The position numbers and the translations under genes are program-made. A stretch of 54,960 nt of DNA from Oscillospiraceae bacterium (lineage in GTDB: Bacteria > Bacillota > Clostridia > Oscillospirales > Oscillospiraceae). Shown piece by piece: positions 1 to 7,886 of this stretch. The first letter of the stretch is position 1, and the number at the start of each line of letters is the position of its first letter. The stretch spans positions 1 through 54,960 of the forward strand of contig CACZDN010000012.1 of the NCBI GenBank assembly GCA_902779945.1, written 5' to 3'. A model generated the notes under the pieces. The model was not told where the DNA came from. It saw only the letters and a list, made by a program, of their open reading frames with translations, and searched no databases.

Positions 1-81
1 GATCGCCGCTACTTCCGTAAACGCATACGATACATGGGCGGCCGCGTTATTGCCGTCCATGGTCTTGTAGTGTCTCTCCAT
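1..81 (-). CDS. nifJ: Pyruvate:ferredoxin (flavodoxin) oxidoreductase, N-terminus only
   Basis: The first 27 codons, read leftward from an ATG at 81, give MERHYKTMDGNNAAAHVSYA followed by FTEVAAI. This is the characteristic N-terminus of single-chain pyruvate:ferredoxin oxidoreductase, where a YKTMDGN-AAAHVAYAF segment opens the alpha-like domain and leads into the YPITPSS motif. The family oxidatively decarboxylates pyruvate to acetyl-CoA and reduces ferredoxin in the cytoplasm. A GGAG about nine bases upstream supports the start. The gene leaves the window at base 1, so none of the TPP or iron-sulfur domains can be checked. The match is short but very specific. Confidence 0.8.
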   Translation of the reverse strand, partial: MERHYKTMDGNNAAAHVSYAFTEVAAI

Positions 82-140
82 ACACTCATCTCCATATCTG
101 TAATAGATTCGTCGTAACCGGGATTCCGACATACAGTATT

Positions 141-169
141 AGAATACGGCATTTTCCTTCTTCTGTAAA
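141..169 (-). promoter_or_regulatory. Predicted sigma-A promoter of the pyruvate:ferredoxin oxidoreductase gene
   Basis: On the minus strand, TTTACA (164-169) and TATTCT (141-146) are separated by 17 bases. The predicted transcript starts near 134, leaving a leader of about 50 bases before the ATG at 81. This is a pattern match only. Confidence 0.45.
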
Positions 170-251
170 GCACAAACGGAGCCGGCCGCCGTTTTTTGTG
201 AACTCTTACCGCATTTTCACTGCGATTCTTGTACACTTTTTTGTCTCTCCA

Positions 252-260
252 TGGTATAAT
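252..260 (+). promoter_or_regulatory. Extended -10 promoter upstream of the ABC exporter gene
   Basis: TGGTATAAT is a perfect -10 hexamer with an extended TGn element. No good -35 lies 16-18 bases upstream, as is usual for extended -10 promoters. It lies 54 bases before the ATG at 314. Confidence 0.55.
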
Positions 261-313
261 GACTCAACATTTCGGGATGTATCCGGAAACATGGCGAAAA
301 GGGGTGCTTTTAC

Positions 314-2170
314 ATGGCGGCAGGACCCGGCCCGCGCGGGCCGATAAAGTTTCTCAGCGATGAGGAAAAGCAGAACATGCCGAAGGTCACCGGGGAGCTC
401 ATGAAGCGTATCCTGTCCTATCTCAGGTCCTACTGGCTCCAGCTTCTGCTGGTGCTGGCCGCGATCGTCCTGTCGGCCACGGTGGGGCTGCTGCCCTCGA
501 TCATCACGGGCCGCATCGTGGATGAGGCGCTGGTCGGGCGGGACATGAGACTGCTTGTCCGGCTTCTGCTCATGGCCTTCTTCACGCTGGCCCTGTCGCA
601 GGTGATCAGCGTGCTGGAGAGCTATATCAACGCCTGGATCTCCCAGCGCATCATCTTCGACATGAAAAACGAGATGTACGACCATCTCCAGCACATGCCG
701 CACTCCTTCTTCTCCACCGAAAAGCAGGGCGACATCATCACCCGCATGAATACCGACATTTCCGGCGTGAGCTCCGTGATTTCCGGAACGCTGTCGAGCA
801 TCGTAAGCAATATCGCGACCGTCGTGACGACGCTCGTCGCGCTGTTTTCGATGAGCTGGCAGCTTGCCATCGTGGGCATCCTGGTGATCCCGCTGCTGAT
901 CCTGCCGACCCGCAGCGTCGGGCGCACCCGCTGGCAGCTTCTCAACGAGAGCCAGGCCAAGAGCGACGAGATGAACCAGCTCATCAACGAGACGCTGTCG
1001 GTCTCAGGCTCGCTGCTGGTCAAGCTCTTCACCCGCGAGAAGCGCGAGTATGAGCGCTTCGTCGCTGTCAACGAGGAGGTCACGCAGCTCGCGCTCAAGG
1101 AGCAGCGCAGCGGCAAATGGTTCCGTGTGGTGATGGGCATGTTCACGCAGCTCGGGCCGCTGCTGATCTATTTTGCGGGCGGCTGGCTCATGATCTCCGG
1201 GCGCGACCCCGTGCTCACCGTCGGCACGATCACGGCCTCCGTCGCCCTCATCAACCGTCTGTACCGGCCGGTGGAATCGCTCTTGAACATCCAGGTGGAT
1301 TTCACGCGCTCACTGGCGCTGTTCACCCGCATTTTCGATTACTTTGACCGCGAGCTTGCCATCGTCTCTCCGCCGCACGGGCGCAGGGCCTCGATGGAGG
1401 AGGACTGCGTGATTCGTTTTGAGCATGTCCGCTTTTCCTATCTGCCCGAAAAGCCGCTGCTCACGGACGTGAGCTTCACGATCCCGACGGGCAGGATGTA
1501 CGCCATCGTCGGCCCCTCCGGCTCGGGCAAGTCCACGCTCGTCAATCTCATCCCGCGGCTCTACGACGTGACGGGGGGCGAGGTGTCCATCAACGGCATC
1601 AACGTCAAGAGCTACGATCTGAGCTTTTTGCGCAGCAATATCGGCGTCGTGACGCAGGAGAGCTATCTCTTCAACGGTACCATCCGCGACAATCTCCTGT
1701 ACGCCAAAGAGGACGCGAGCGACGAGGAGCTGGAGGCCGCGTGCCGCATTGCGAACATCCACGACTTCATTCTGCGCCAGCCGGACGGCTACAGCACTGA
1801 GGTCGGAAATCGCGGTCTCAAGCTCTCCGGCGGTGAGAAGCAGCGTCTGTCCATCGCCCGTGTGGTGCTCAAGGACCCGCGCATCCTGATTCTGGACGAG
1901 GCCACCTCGGCTCTCGACTCCATCTCCGAGAACGCGATCCAGGACGCGCTGGAGACTATCATGCACGGGCGCACGAATATCGTCATCGCGCACCGCCTGT
2001 CCACCATCCTCAAGGCCGACTGCATCCTCGTCGTCAAGGACGGCGTCATCGCCGAGCAGGGCACCCACGACGAGCTGCTGGCCCGCGGCGGCGTCTACCG
2101 CGAGCTCTACGAGACGCAGTTCCGACAGGTGCTCGACTATGAGGCCGACCGCAGCGGCGACACGGCATGA
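314..2170 (+). CDS. ABC exporter half-transporter (fused permease and ATPase)
   Basis: This 618-residue protein has a type-I ABC exporter membrane domain (about residues 25-320, several hydrophobic helices) followed by a nucleotide-binding domain. The ATPase has a Walker A GPSGSGKST, the signature LSGGEKQR, the Walker B/D-loop ILDEATSALD and the switch histidine in IAHRLST. Such proteins work as homo- or heterodimers that export lipids, peptides or drugs across the cytoplasmic membrane; the substrate cannot be read from the sequence. AAGGGG nine bases before the ATG supports the start. No partner half-transporter lies next to it, so it is either a homodimer or pairs with a distant gene. It is divergent from the pyruvate:ferredoxin oxidoreductase gene. 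Confidence 0.9.
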   Translation: MAAGPGPRGPIKFLSDEEKQNMPKVTGELMKRILSYLRSYWLQLLLVLAAIVLSATVGLLPSIITGRIVDEALVGRDMRLLVRLLLMAFFTLALSQVISVLESYINAWISQRIIFDMKNEMYDHLQHMPHSFFSTEKQGDIITRMNTDISGVSSVISGTLSSIVSNIATVVTTLVALFSMSWQLAIVGILVIPLLILPTRSVGRTRWQLLNESQAKSDEMNQLINETLSVSGSLLVKLFTREKREYERFVAVNEEVTQLALKEQRSGKWFRVVMGMFTQLGPLLIYFAGGWLMISGRDPVLTVGTITASVALINRLYRPVESLLNIQVDFTRSLALFTRIFDYFDRELAIVSPPHGRRASMEEDCVIRFEHVRFSYLPEKPLLTDVSFTIPTGRMYAIVGPSGSGKSTLVNLIPRLYDVTGGEVSINGINVKSYDLSFLRSNIGVVTQESYLFNGTIRDNLLYAKEDASDEELEAACRIANIHDFILRQPDGYSTEVGNRGLKLSGGEKQRLSIARVVLKDPRILILDEATSALDSISENAIQDALETIMHGRTNIVIAHRLSTILKADCILVVKDGVIAEQGTHDELLARGGVYRELYETQFRQVLDYEADRSGDTA

Positions 2171-2297
2171 GCGTTTCCGGCATCACAGGAAGCGGAAGCG
2201 AGGGGGCTGCTTCGCGGCGGGCTTGAAAAGACAGGTTATACCAATCCCTGTTGCTGTAACGCTGCTGTTCCGTCCCGCATGTCATCCTGAGCGTAAA

Positions 2298-2410
2298 GGC
2301 GGTTTGAAAGCTTTCCGAGACAGATTTGCGTCAGGCAAGGCAGCGGACGCAGACTATACTTTGTGTATTGCCAAGGGCGATGCAAATCCGGCCGGAAAGA
2401 TTCATAGCGG
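2298..2410 (+). repeat. Interspersed repeat family B, copy 1
   Basis: This stretch of about 110 bases recurs in inverted orientation at 19021-19142. Shared blocks include GGCGGTTTGAAAG, TTTCCGAGACAG, TCAGGCAAGGCAGCGGACG and CCGGAAAGAT, with a central CTTTGTGTAT. A TGTCATCCTGAGC motif lies immediately upstream (about 2280). No coding function is seen. Confidence 0.7.
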
Positions 2411-2431
2411 TCTATTGGAGAAGAGTATTAG

Positions 2432-2567
2432 GGCAACACCGCACAATACGGCGAGAGCGAATCCTGAGAAAATTTGGGTTCTGATGAAGGCATTTTTTTG
2501 CAGGAATACTTTGTGTATTTCAAGAAAAAGTGACAAAATCAGAGCGCTTGCCTTAGTTGCACTGTAA
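2432..2567 (-). repeat. Interspersed repeat family A, copy 1
   Basis: It begins with GGCAACACCGCACAAT and continues as the reverse complement of the copy at 53652-53811. Shared blocks include GCGAGAGCGAATCCTGAG and GCAGGAATACTTTGTG. The far end has diverged from the terminal inverted repeat of the complete copy. It lies in the 519-base gap between two genes together with a family B copy. Confidence 0.75.
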
Positions 2568-2570
2568 CGT

Positions 2571-2618
2571 AAAAAGCACGTTGAAATCGTAACAGATTAC
2601 GATTTCAACGTGCTTTTT
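2571..2618. terminator. Strong bidirectional intrinsic terminator
   Basis: A perfect 22-bp inverted repeat (arms 2571-2592 and 2597-2618) with a four-base loop has an A run on one side and a T run on the other. It therefore works in both directions. It ends the plus-strand ABC exporter region and the long minus-strand operon whose last gene is ilvE. Confidence 0.9.
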
Positions 2619-2689
2619 GCATGGTTTGCGTATTAGCGGCAGGCCCTTTCCCCGCGGGGAATACGGGCTTTTTCAAGTCCGGACTGCGA

Positions 2690-3775
2690 TCAGAAGAGCT
2701 TGTAGGTCCAGCCCATGTCGTCCGCGACAGCGCCGGTCTGCATCCCGTAGAGGGTATCGTAGAGCTTCTGCGCCACAGGGCCGACCTTCTCGTCCGCGAC
2801 CTTGATGTCGGTGCCCTTGTAGTTCAGGCAGCCGATGGGCGAGATGACCGCGGCGGTGCCGCTGGCAAAGATCTCCTGGAGGGTGCCGTCCTTGGAGGCG
2901 GCGATGATCTCGTCGATGGCGAGCTTGCGCTCAGAGACCTTGACGCCCCACTTCTTAAGCAGACGGATGACGGAGTCGCGGGTGATGCCGGGCAGGATCG
3001 TGCCGGAGTCCAGGGGGGCGGTGATGACCTCGTCGTTGATGCGGAAGAAGGCGTTGGAGGTGCCGATCTCCTCGACGTACTTGTGCTCGGCCGCGTCAAG
3101 CCAGAGCACGTCCTTGCAGTGGTACTGCATGGCGTCGAGAGAGGCGCGCATACCGCCGCCGTAGTTGCCGCCGACCTTGGCAAAGCCCGTGCCGCCGCGG
3201 GCCGCGCGGATATAGGTGTCCTGCACGAAGATGCGCGTGGTGGACAGGCCGCCGTCGTTGGCCGCGTAGTAGGAGCCGGTCGGGGTCAGGATGATCATGA
3301 AGCGGTAGTGCTTGGCGGGAAGAACGGAGAAGGAGACCTCATCCCCGAAGATGAAGGGGCGGATATACAGCGCCGTGCCGGGAGAGGAGGGCACCCAGTC
3401 GCGGTCCTCCCAGATGACGGCCTTGACCGCCGCGAGGAAGAGGTCGCCGGGCAGCTCCGGGATGCACATACGCTCGCAGGTGCGGGCCATGCGGGCAATG
3501 TTCATGTCGGGGCGGAAGATCTGAACCGAGCCGTCGGCCGTCTTGTAGGCCTTCATGCCCTCAAACATCATCTGCGCGTAGTGCAGCACGCAGGAGGCGG
3601 GCTCGATCTCGATGGGGGCGTGGGGAACGACGCGGCCGTCATGCCAGCCCTGACCCTCGTCCCAATCCATGACGAACATGTGGTCGGTGAAGTATTTGGC
3701 GAAGCCCAGCTTGCTCTCGTCCTCGGGCCGGGGCTTGGGGTTGGTCGTACGGGTCACGGGGAAATTGTATTCCAT
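2690..3775 (-). CDS. ilvE: Branched-chain amino acid aminotransferase
   Basis: This 361-residue fold-type IV PLP enzyme interconverts Val, Leu and Ile with their 2-oxoacids using glutamate/2-oxoglutarate. The Schiff-base lysine is K200 in GTGFAKVGGNYGG, and the EEIGTSNAFF segment is the usual active-site and phosphate-cup region. Its length and its N-terminal FTDHMFVMDW segment fit the larger BCAT class. The start has a clear AAAGGAG just upstream. It begins 12 bases after the omega-amidase-like gene and is the last gene of the Ile T-box operon, just before the terminator at 2571-2618. Its position with a VOR-type oxidoreductase suggests that it finishes amino acid synthesis rather than starting breakdown; that direction is an inference. 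Confidence 0.93.
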   Translation of the reverse strand: MEYNFPVTRTTNPKPRPEDESKLGFAKYFTDHMFVMDWDEGQGWHDGRVVPHAPIEIEPASCVLHYAQMMFEGMKAYKTADGSVQIFRPDMNIARMARTCERMCIPELPGDLFLAAVKAVIWEDRDWVPSSPGTALYIRPFIFGDEVSFSVLPAKHYRFMIILTPTGSYYAANDGGLSTTRIFVQDTYIRAARGGTGFAKVGGNYGGGMRASLDAMQYHCKDVLWLDAAEHKYVEEIGTSNAFFRINDEVITAPLDSGTILPGITRDSVIRLLKKWGVKVSERKLAIDEIIAASKDGTLQEIFASGTAAVISPIGCLNYKGTDIKVADEKVGPVAQKLYDTLYGMQTGAVADDMGWTYKLF

Positions 3776-3787
3776 GGTGGTTCTCCT

Positions 3788-4573
3788 TTAGATTTTATAG
3801 AGTTCGGGGCGTCTGTCCCGGAAGACGTGGATGCTGTTTCGGATCTGCTCCTTCACGGCGAAATCGCAGTCGGCGAGGATGATCTCCTCCCCCGGCCCGG
3901 CCTCGGCGAGGACCGTGCCCCAGGGGTCATAGACCGCGGAGAAGCCGCCGTAGACCGTCTCCCCCGCTGTGCCGCAGCCGTTGCAGCAGGCGAGGAAGAT
4001 CTGGTTTTCGATGGCGCGGGCGCGGTTCAGGGTCTGCCAGTGGGCGACGCGGACAGCCGGCCACTGCGCGGGGGCGAAGAGCAGGTCGATCCCCCGGAGG
4101 GCGAGAGAGCGCGTGAGCTCCGGGAAGCGCAGATCATAACAGATGATGAGGCCGCAGCTGACACCGTCGAGCGTGAAGGTGCAGAGATGATCGCCGGGGG
4201 TGAAATATTCATGCTCCCCCATCGGGGTGAAAAGGTGGGTCTTGTCGTAGGAGGCGACGCACGCGCCCGTGCGGTCGAAGACGTACGCGGTGTTATAAAC
4301 CCTGTCGCCGCGCCTTGTCACCGCGCTGCCGGCGACGATATTGACACCGAGGCGCTCCGCGAGCTCCCCGAAGGTCCCGCGCACGCGCTCCCCTTCGGGG
4401 TCGGCGAGCGCGGGCAGATCCTCCCGCGGGAAGAAGCCGAGGTTAAAGGTCTCGGGCAGGAGCAGGACGTCCGCCCCCCGGGCGGCCGCCTCCTCGCACA
4501 GCCCGCGGGCGCGGGCCAGGTTGAAGGCGGCGGCACCCAGGCGGACATCCATCTGAAGGCAGGCGATTTTCAC
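3788..4573 (-). CDS. Carbon-nitrogen hydrolase, omega-amidase (YafV/Nit2)-like
   Basis: This 261-residue nitrilase-superfamily protein has the catalytic triad visible: Glu41 in LLPETFNLGF, Lys111 in SYDKTHLF and Cys145 in ICYDLRFPE. The C-terminal IHVFRDRRPELY is typical of YafV/Nit2 omega-amidases, which hydrolyse the amides of 2-oxoacids such as 2-oxoglutaramate. Its ATG overlaps the stop of the gamma subunit gene by four bases, so translation is probably coupled. In an operon of 2-oxoacid enzymes and a transaminase, a role in cleaning up 2-oxoacid amides would make sense, but the true substrate is unknown. Confidence 0.82.
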   Translation of the reverse strand: MKIACLQMDVRLGAAAFNLARARGLCEEAAARGADVLLLPETFNLGFFPREDLPALADPEGERVRGTFGELAERLGVNIVAGSAVTRRGDRVYNTAYVFDRTGACVASYDKTHLFTPMGEHEYFTPGDHLCTFTLDGVSCGLIICYDLRFPELTRSLALRGIDLLFAPAQWPAVRVAHWQTLNRARAIENQIFLACCNGCGTAGETVYGGFSAVYDPWGTVLAEAGPGEEIILADCDFAVKEQIRNSIHVFRDRRPELYKI

Positions 4574-5109
4574 GCCCGGTACTCCTTCCCGATCTCGATG
4601 GCCTTGAGGTTCACGCCCAGAAGATCCATCTTGCGGGCGGGAATCACATGCTTGAGAGCCTCCTCCACGGTCCCGTCCTTAATACAGCCGGTCTCGCGGA
4701 TGACGGTGCCGAAGAGGATCATGTTGGCGAGATTGCCGAGCCCCTGCTCCTTGGCAATCTGCGTCGCGGGCACGTAGTACACGTCCACATCGTCGCGCGC
4801 GACCTTGCGGGTGATGAGGGTGGAGTCGACAAAGATCTTGCCGCCGGGGACGACCGTGCTCTCGTACTTGTCGAGAGACGGGGCGTTCATGACGATCAGC
4901 ACGTTCGGATGCTGCACGATGGGCGAGCCCACGGGATCGTCGGAGAGGATGACATTGCAGTTGGCGGTGCCGCCGCGCATCTCTGGCCCGTAGGAGGGCA
5001 GCCAGGAGAGCTGGCGCTTTTCGATCAGGCCGGCGTAGGCCAGCACCTTGCCGATGAACAGCAGGCCCTGCCCGCCGAAGCCGGCGATTACGATTTCATG
5101 ATGAGCCAT
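4570..5109 (-). CDS. 2-oxoacid:ferredoxin oxidoreductase, gamma subunit
   Basis: This 179-residue protein has the N-terminal IVIAGFGGQGLLFIGKVLAY segment that defines the gamma (POR/KOR catalytic) domain. GPEMRGGTANCNVILS is the other conserved motif. Gamma subunits sit at the interface with the alpha and beta subunits and help bind CoA. It starts three bases after the beta gene and overlaps the next gene by four bases, so it is part of a tightly packed operon. The length is normal for the family. Confidence 0.9.
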   Translation of the reverse strand: MAHHEIVIAGFGGQGLLFIGKVLAYAGLIEKRQLSWLPSYGPEMRGGTANCNVILSDDPVGSPIVQHPNVLIVMNAPSLDKYESTVVPGGKIFVDSTLITRKVARDDVDVYYVPATQIAKEQGLGNLANMILFGTVIRETGCIKDGTVEEALKHVIPARKMDLLGVNLKAIEIGKEYRA

Positions 5110-5112
5110 CTT

Positions 5113-5850
5113 TTACGCCTCCTTATCCCGGAACACGCCGAGCGGGTACTGGGGAATCATGGCCTCGTCGATCCACTGGAGGGCCTTCTGCGGCGTCATG
5201 CCCCAGTTGGTGGGGCAGGCGGAGAGGACCTCGATAAAGGAGAAGCCCTTGCCGTCCACCTGGTTCTGGAAGGCCTTCTTGATGGCGCGCTTGGCGTTTC
5301 TGACGTTCTTGACGCTGTTGACGGTGACGCGCTCGAGATAGGCCGGGGCGTCGAGGGTGGCCAGAAGCTCGCACACGCGGATGGGGTAGCCCTGGGTCTT
5401 GGGGTCGCGGCCGTAGGGCGAGGTCTGGGTGACCTGACCGATGAGGGATGTGGGGGCCATCTGGCCGCCGGTCATGCCGTAAATGGCGTTGTTGATGAAG
5501 ATCACGGTGATGTTCTCCCCGCGGGCCGCGGTGGAGACGGTCTCGCACATGCCGATGGAGGCCAGGTCGCCGTCGCCCTGGTAGGCGAAGACGATGTTGT
5601 CGGGCAGGGCGCGCTTGACGCCGGTTGCGACCGCGGGCGCGCGGCCGTGGGCGGCCTCGACCATGTCGCAGTTGAAGTAGTTGTAGGCCAGCACGGAGCA
5701 GCCGACCGGGGCAATGCCGACGGTCCTGCCCTCGATGCCGAGCTCGTCGATCGCCTCGGCGACCAGACGGTGCACGATGCCGTGGGTGCAGCCCGGGCAG
5801 TAGTGCAGGACGGTATCGGTCAGGGCATGGGGCTTTTCAAACACGATCAT
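5113..5850 (-). CDS. 2-oxoacid:ferredoxin oxidoreductase, TPP-binding beta subunit
   Basis: This 245-residue subunit binds thiamine diphosphate and an iron-sulfur cluster. Visible motifs are [14 protein letters not shown] near the N-terminus and the TPP motif [12 protein letters not shown] followed by [11 protein letters not shown], where Mg-TPP and the substrate are held. The PTSLIG...[11 protein letters not shown] region is as in VOR/KOR enzymes. The CDS starts with a four-base overlap with the alpha gene. Together with the alpha, gamma and ferredoxin subunits it makes a complete CoA-acylating oxidoreductase that can run towards oxidation or towards reductive carboxylation. Confidence 0.92.
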   Translation of the reverse strand: MIVFEKPHALTDTVLHYCPGCTHGIVHRLVAEAIDELGIEGRTVGIAPVGCSVLAYNYFNCDMVEAAHGRAPAVATGVKRALPDNIVFAYQGDGDLASIGMCETVSTAARGENITVIFINNAIYGMTGGQMAPTSLIGQVTQTSPYGRDPKTQGYPIRVCELLATLDAPAYLERVTVNSVKNVRNAKRAIKKAFQNQVDGKGFSFIEVLSACPTNWGMTPQKALQWIDEAMIPQYPLGVFRDKEA

Positions 5851-6917
5851 GCTTCATTTCCTCCTTCTGCGATTTTCTGGATGTGGGCGAGCACCTCGTC
5901 CGGGGTGGGGATCATGCCGCCGACGCGGTTGCAGAGCGCGACGGGCCTGCTGCAGCGGATGGCAAGCTCGACATCCTGCTTCATCTGGCCCATGTTCATC
6001 TCGACGCAGAGGAAGGCGTTTACCTTCTCCGCCGCCGCGGCGAGCGCCTGCTTCGGGAAGGGCCAGAGGGTGATGGGCCGGAGCATACCGACCTTGATGC
6101 CCTGCTTTCTGGCCTCGACGATGGCGTTGCGGGAGACGCGGGCGGTGATGCCGCAGGCCACAATGCAGATTTCCGCGTCGTCCATCAGGTACTCCTCCCA
6201 CAGGGCCTCGGTCTTCTCGATCCCGGCGTAGCGCTCAAAGCGCTGGAAGTTGAGCTTTTCCAGCTCGTCCGGGGAGAGGTAGAGGGAGTTGACGATGTTG
6301 TGGGGGCGCTTCATCTCGGTGCCGGTAGCGGCCCAGGGATTGTCGTCCCCGAAGGCGTTGGCGGGCTCAGGCAGGACCACGGGCTCCATCATCTGGCCCA
6401 TGGTACCGTCGGCCAGCAGCATGGCGGGCATACGGTACTTCCATGCCAGATGCAGGGCGCGGCCGGTGAGATCCGCCATCTCCTGCACGGAGGACGGGGC
6501 GAAGACCAGGATGTGGAAATCGCCGTGGCCGGGGCCGCGGGTGACGAAGTCATAGTCGGACTGGGAGGGCTGGATGCCGCCGAGACCGGGGCCGCCGCGC
6601 TGGACGTTGACGATGAGGGCGGGCAGATCCGCGCCCGCGAGGTAGGAGATGCCCTCCGCCTTGAGGGAGATGCCGGGGCTGGAGGAGGAGGTCATGGCGG
6701 GCTTGCCGGTGGCGGCGACGCCGTAGACCATGTTGATCGCGGCGATCTCGCTCTCGGCCTGGAGGAAGGTGCCGCCGATCTTGGGCATCTTCTTGGCCAT
6801 GTAGGCCGCGACCTCGGTCTGCGGCGTGATGGGGTAGCCGAAGTAATGCCGGCAGCCGGCCAGAATGGCGGCCTCGGCGATGGCCTCGTTCCCTTTCATG
6901 AGGACGGTTTCTTTCAT
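5847..6917 (-). CDS. vorB: 2-oxoacid (3-methyl-2-oxobutanoate type):ferredoxin oxidoreductase, alpha subunit VorB
   Basis: This 356-residue alpha subunit starts [18 protein letters not shown], with GGAAAGGAG upstream. An in-frame start 78 bases earlier lacks a ribosome site and lies inside the ferredoxin gene. Conserved features are [23 protein letters not shown], the [16 protein letters not shown] segment and GHGDFH. These match subunits annotated VorB, from enzymes that prefer branched-chain 2-oxoacids. Substrate choice between 2-oxoisovalerate-type and 2-oxoglutarate cannot be settled from sequence by eye. The neighbouring ilvE and the Ile-type T-box favour branched substrates. Confidence 0.87.
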   Translation of the reverse strand: MKETVLMKGNEAIAEAAILAGCRHYFGYPITPQTEVAAYMAKKMPKIGGTFLQAESEIAAINMVYGVAATGKPAMTSSSSPGISLKAEGISYLAGADLPALIVNVQRGGPGLGGIQPSQSDYDFVTRGPGHGDFHILVFAPSSVQEMADLTGRALHLAWKYRMPAMLLADGTMGQMMEPVVLPEPANAFGDDNPWAATGTEMKRPHNIVNSLYLSPDELEKLNFQRFERYAGIEKTEALWEEYLMDDAEICIVACGITARVSRNAIVEARKQGIKVGMLRPITLWPFPKQALAAAAEKVNAFLCVEMNMGQMKQDVELAIRCSRPVALCNRVGGMIPTPDEVLAHIQKIAEGGNEA

Positions 6918-6931
6918 ACCCTGCTCCTTTC

Positions 6932-7138
6932 CTATCTCTCCACGGTGATGACGCAGTCGGGGCACATCATTGCGCAGCTTGCGCAGCCGATGCACTCCTC
7001 GGGCTTCGTCAGCTCCACGGGGGAATATCCCTTCTGGTTGAGTCTGGTTTTAGAAAGGGCGAGTATCTGCTTCGGACACGCGGCCACACACAGGCCGCAG
7101 CCCTTGCATATCTCCTCTCTAAAGGTTAGTTTTGCCAA
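6932..7138 (-). CDS. 2-oxoacid:ferredoxin oxidoreductase, 2[4Fe-4S] ferredoxin subunit
   Basis: This 68-residue protein has two cluster motifs, [13 protein letters not shown] and [13 protein letters not shown], each with four cysteines. It is the delta subunit that carries electrons between the TPP site and external ferredoxin. The gene overlaps the end of the preceding ParA-like gene by 20 bases and lies 14 bases before vorB. The length and position fit VOR/KOR-type four-subunit enzymes. Confidence 0.92.
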   Translation of the reverse strand: MAKLTFREEICKGCGLCVAACPKQILALSKTRLNQKGYSPVELTKPEECIGCASCAMMCPDCVITVER

Positions 7139-7820
7139 GGCTGGTCCCTTCTTTCTCCATGTAGTATAGTTGCATGATGTCTATAGGAAAGAAATTGCTG
7201 ACTTTGTTGTACAGCTCGTCGCCGAGCTTTCTCGCCCCGCAGCTCATCTTGACGGGCAGGCCGGTCCTCGCGCTCACTTCCTCGGCGAAGCGCTGTCCGG
7301 CGATCACGTCCCCCGCACTTGTCAGCGGGCCGAGATTCGTGTTGTTGACGATGGCGGTGAAGGGCAGGGCGCAGGCGGCCTCGATCTCATAAAAAACCTC
7401 GAGCGCGTCGTCCACCGTGCGCGTCAGGGGGCGGGAGCGGTTCAGGACGAAGAGCATTTCATAGTCCCCCTCCTCCCGGATGGCGGGCACATAGCGGCCC
7501 AGGGCGAGGGCGCCGCGGTCGTCGCCGCCGACGTCGATGACCCCGTGGGCGCTGCGGTCGTCCAGGAGGGAGTAGACCTCCCCCGGCAGAGCGGGCAGAT
7601 CGACGTTGGAGTTTGCGTACTCCGAGGAGATCAGGCGTATGCCCGCCTCGCGGAGCTGCGCCTCGCCGTCCTTGGTGCGGAAGTAGGGGTTGACGATGTC
7701 CAGGTCCGCGACCGTGACCTTGAGCCCCTGCCGCCGCAGCCACAGGGCGTAGTTGAGGGCGATATTGGTTTTTCCGCTGCCGTAATGCCCGGCAAAAAGG
7801 GTAAGTCGTTTATAATTCAT
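7119..7820 (-). CDS. ParA/MinD-like P-loop ATPase of unknown role
   Basis: This 233-residue protein opens with a P-loop, [18 protein letters not shown], followed by [15 protein letters not shown], a Walker A' type aspartate segment as in the SIMIBI/ParA group. [12 protein letters not shown] resembles a Walker B region. No membrane segment or extra domain is seen. It sits between the acyl-CoA synthetase gene and the ferredoxin gene of the oxidoreductase. A role in assembling or delivering a cofactor to the oxidoreductase is possible but only inferred. No strong ribosome site is seen; translation may depend on the mRNA from upstream. Confidence 0.75.
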   Translation of the reverse strand: MNYKRLTLFAGHYGSGKTNIALNYALWLRRQGLKVTVADLDIVNPYFRTKDGEAQLREAGIRLISSEYANSNVDLPALPGEVYSLLDDRSAHGVIDVGGDDRGALALGRYVPAIREEGDYEMLFVLNRSRPLTRTVDDALEVFYEIEAACALPFTAIVNNTNLGPLTSAGDVIAGQRFAEEVSARTGLPVKMSCGARKLGDELYNKVSNFFPIDIMQLYYMEKEGTSLGKTNL

Positions 7821-7831
7821 AGGTCAAATCC

Positions 7832-7878
7832 GTCCGCGAAGCGGACACCATAACTCCACTCTCCACTCTCCACTCTCC
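7832..7878. repeat. Short inverted repeat and CTCCACT tandem repeat
   Basis: In the 66-base gap between two operon genes, GTCCGC-gaa-GCGGAC (7832-7846) is followed by about three and a half copies of CTCCACT (7854-7878). It looks like a small intergenic repeat insertion. The hairpin lies close to the next gene's start and could affect its translation. Confidence 0.6.
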
Positions 7879-7886
7879 AAACTGAT

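Noticed and set aside
2139-2567. A 142-codon frame after the ABC exporter
   Set aside because: It runs through two repeat elements and its start lies inside the exporter gene; no protein family is seen.
2621-4777. A 718-codon open frame on the plus strand
   Set aside because: It is antisense to ilvE, the amidase and gamma genes; it has runs of Val/Gly/Asp/Ala typical of antisense of GC-rich genes and no recognisable domain.
7854-7878. Tandem CTCCACT units as a CRISPR array or phase-variable tract
   Set aside because: The units are seven bases, without spacers, and outside a coding frame.
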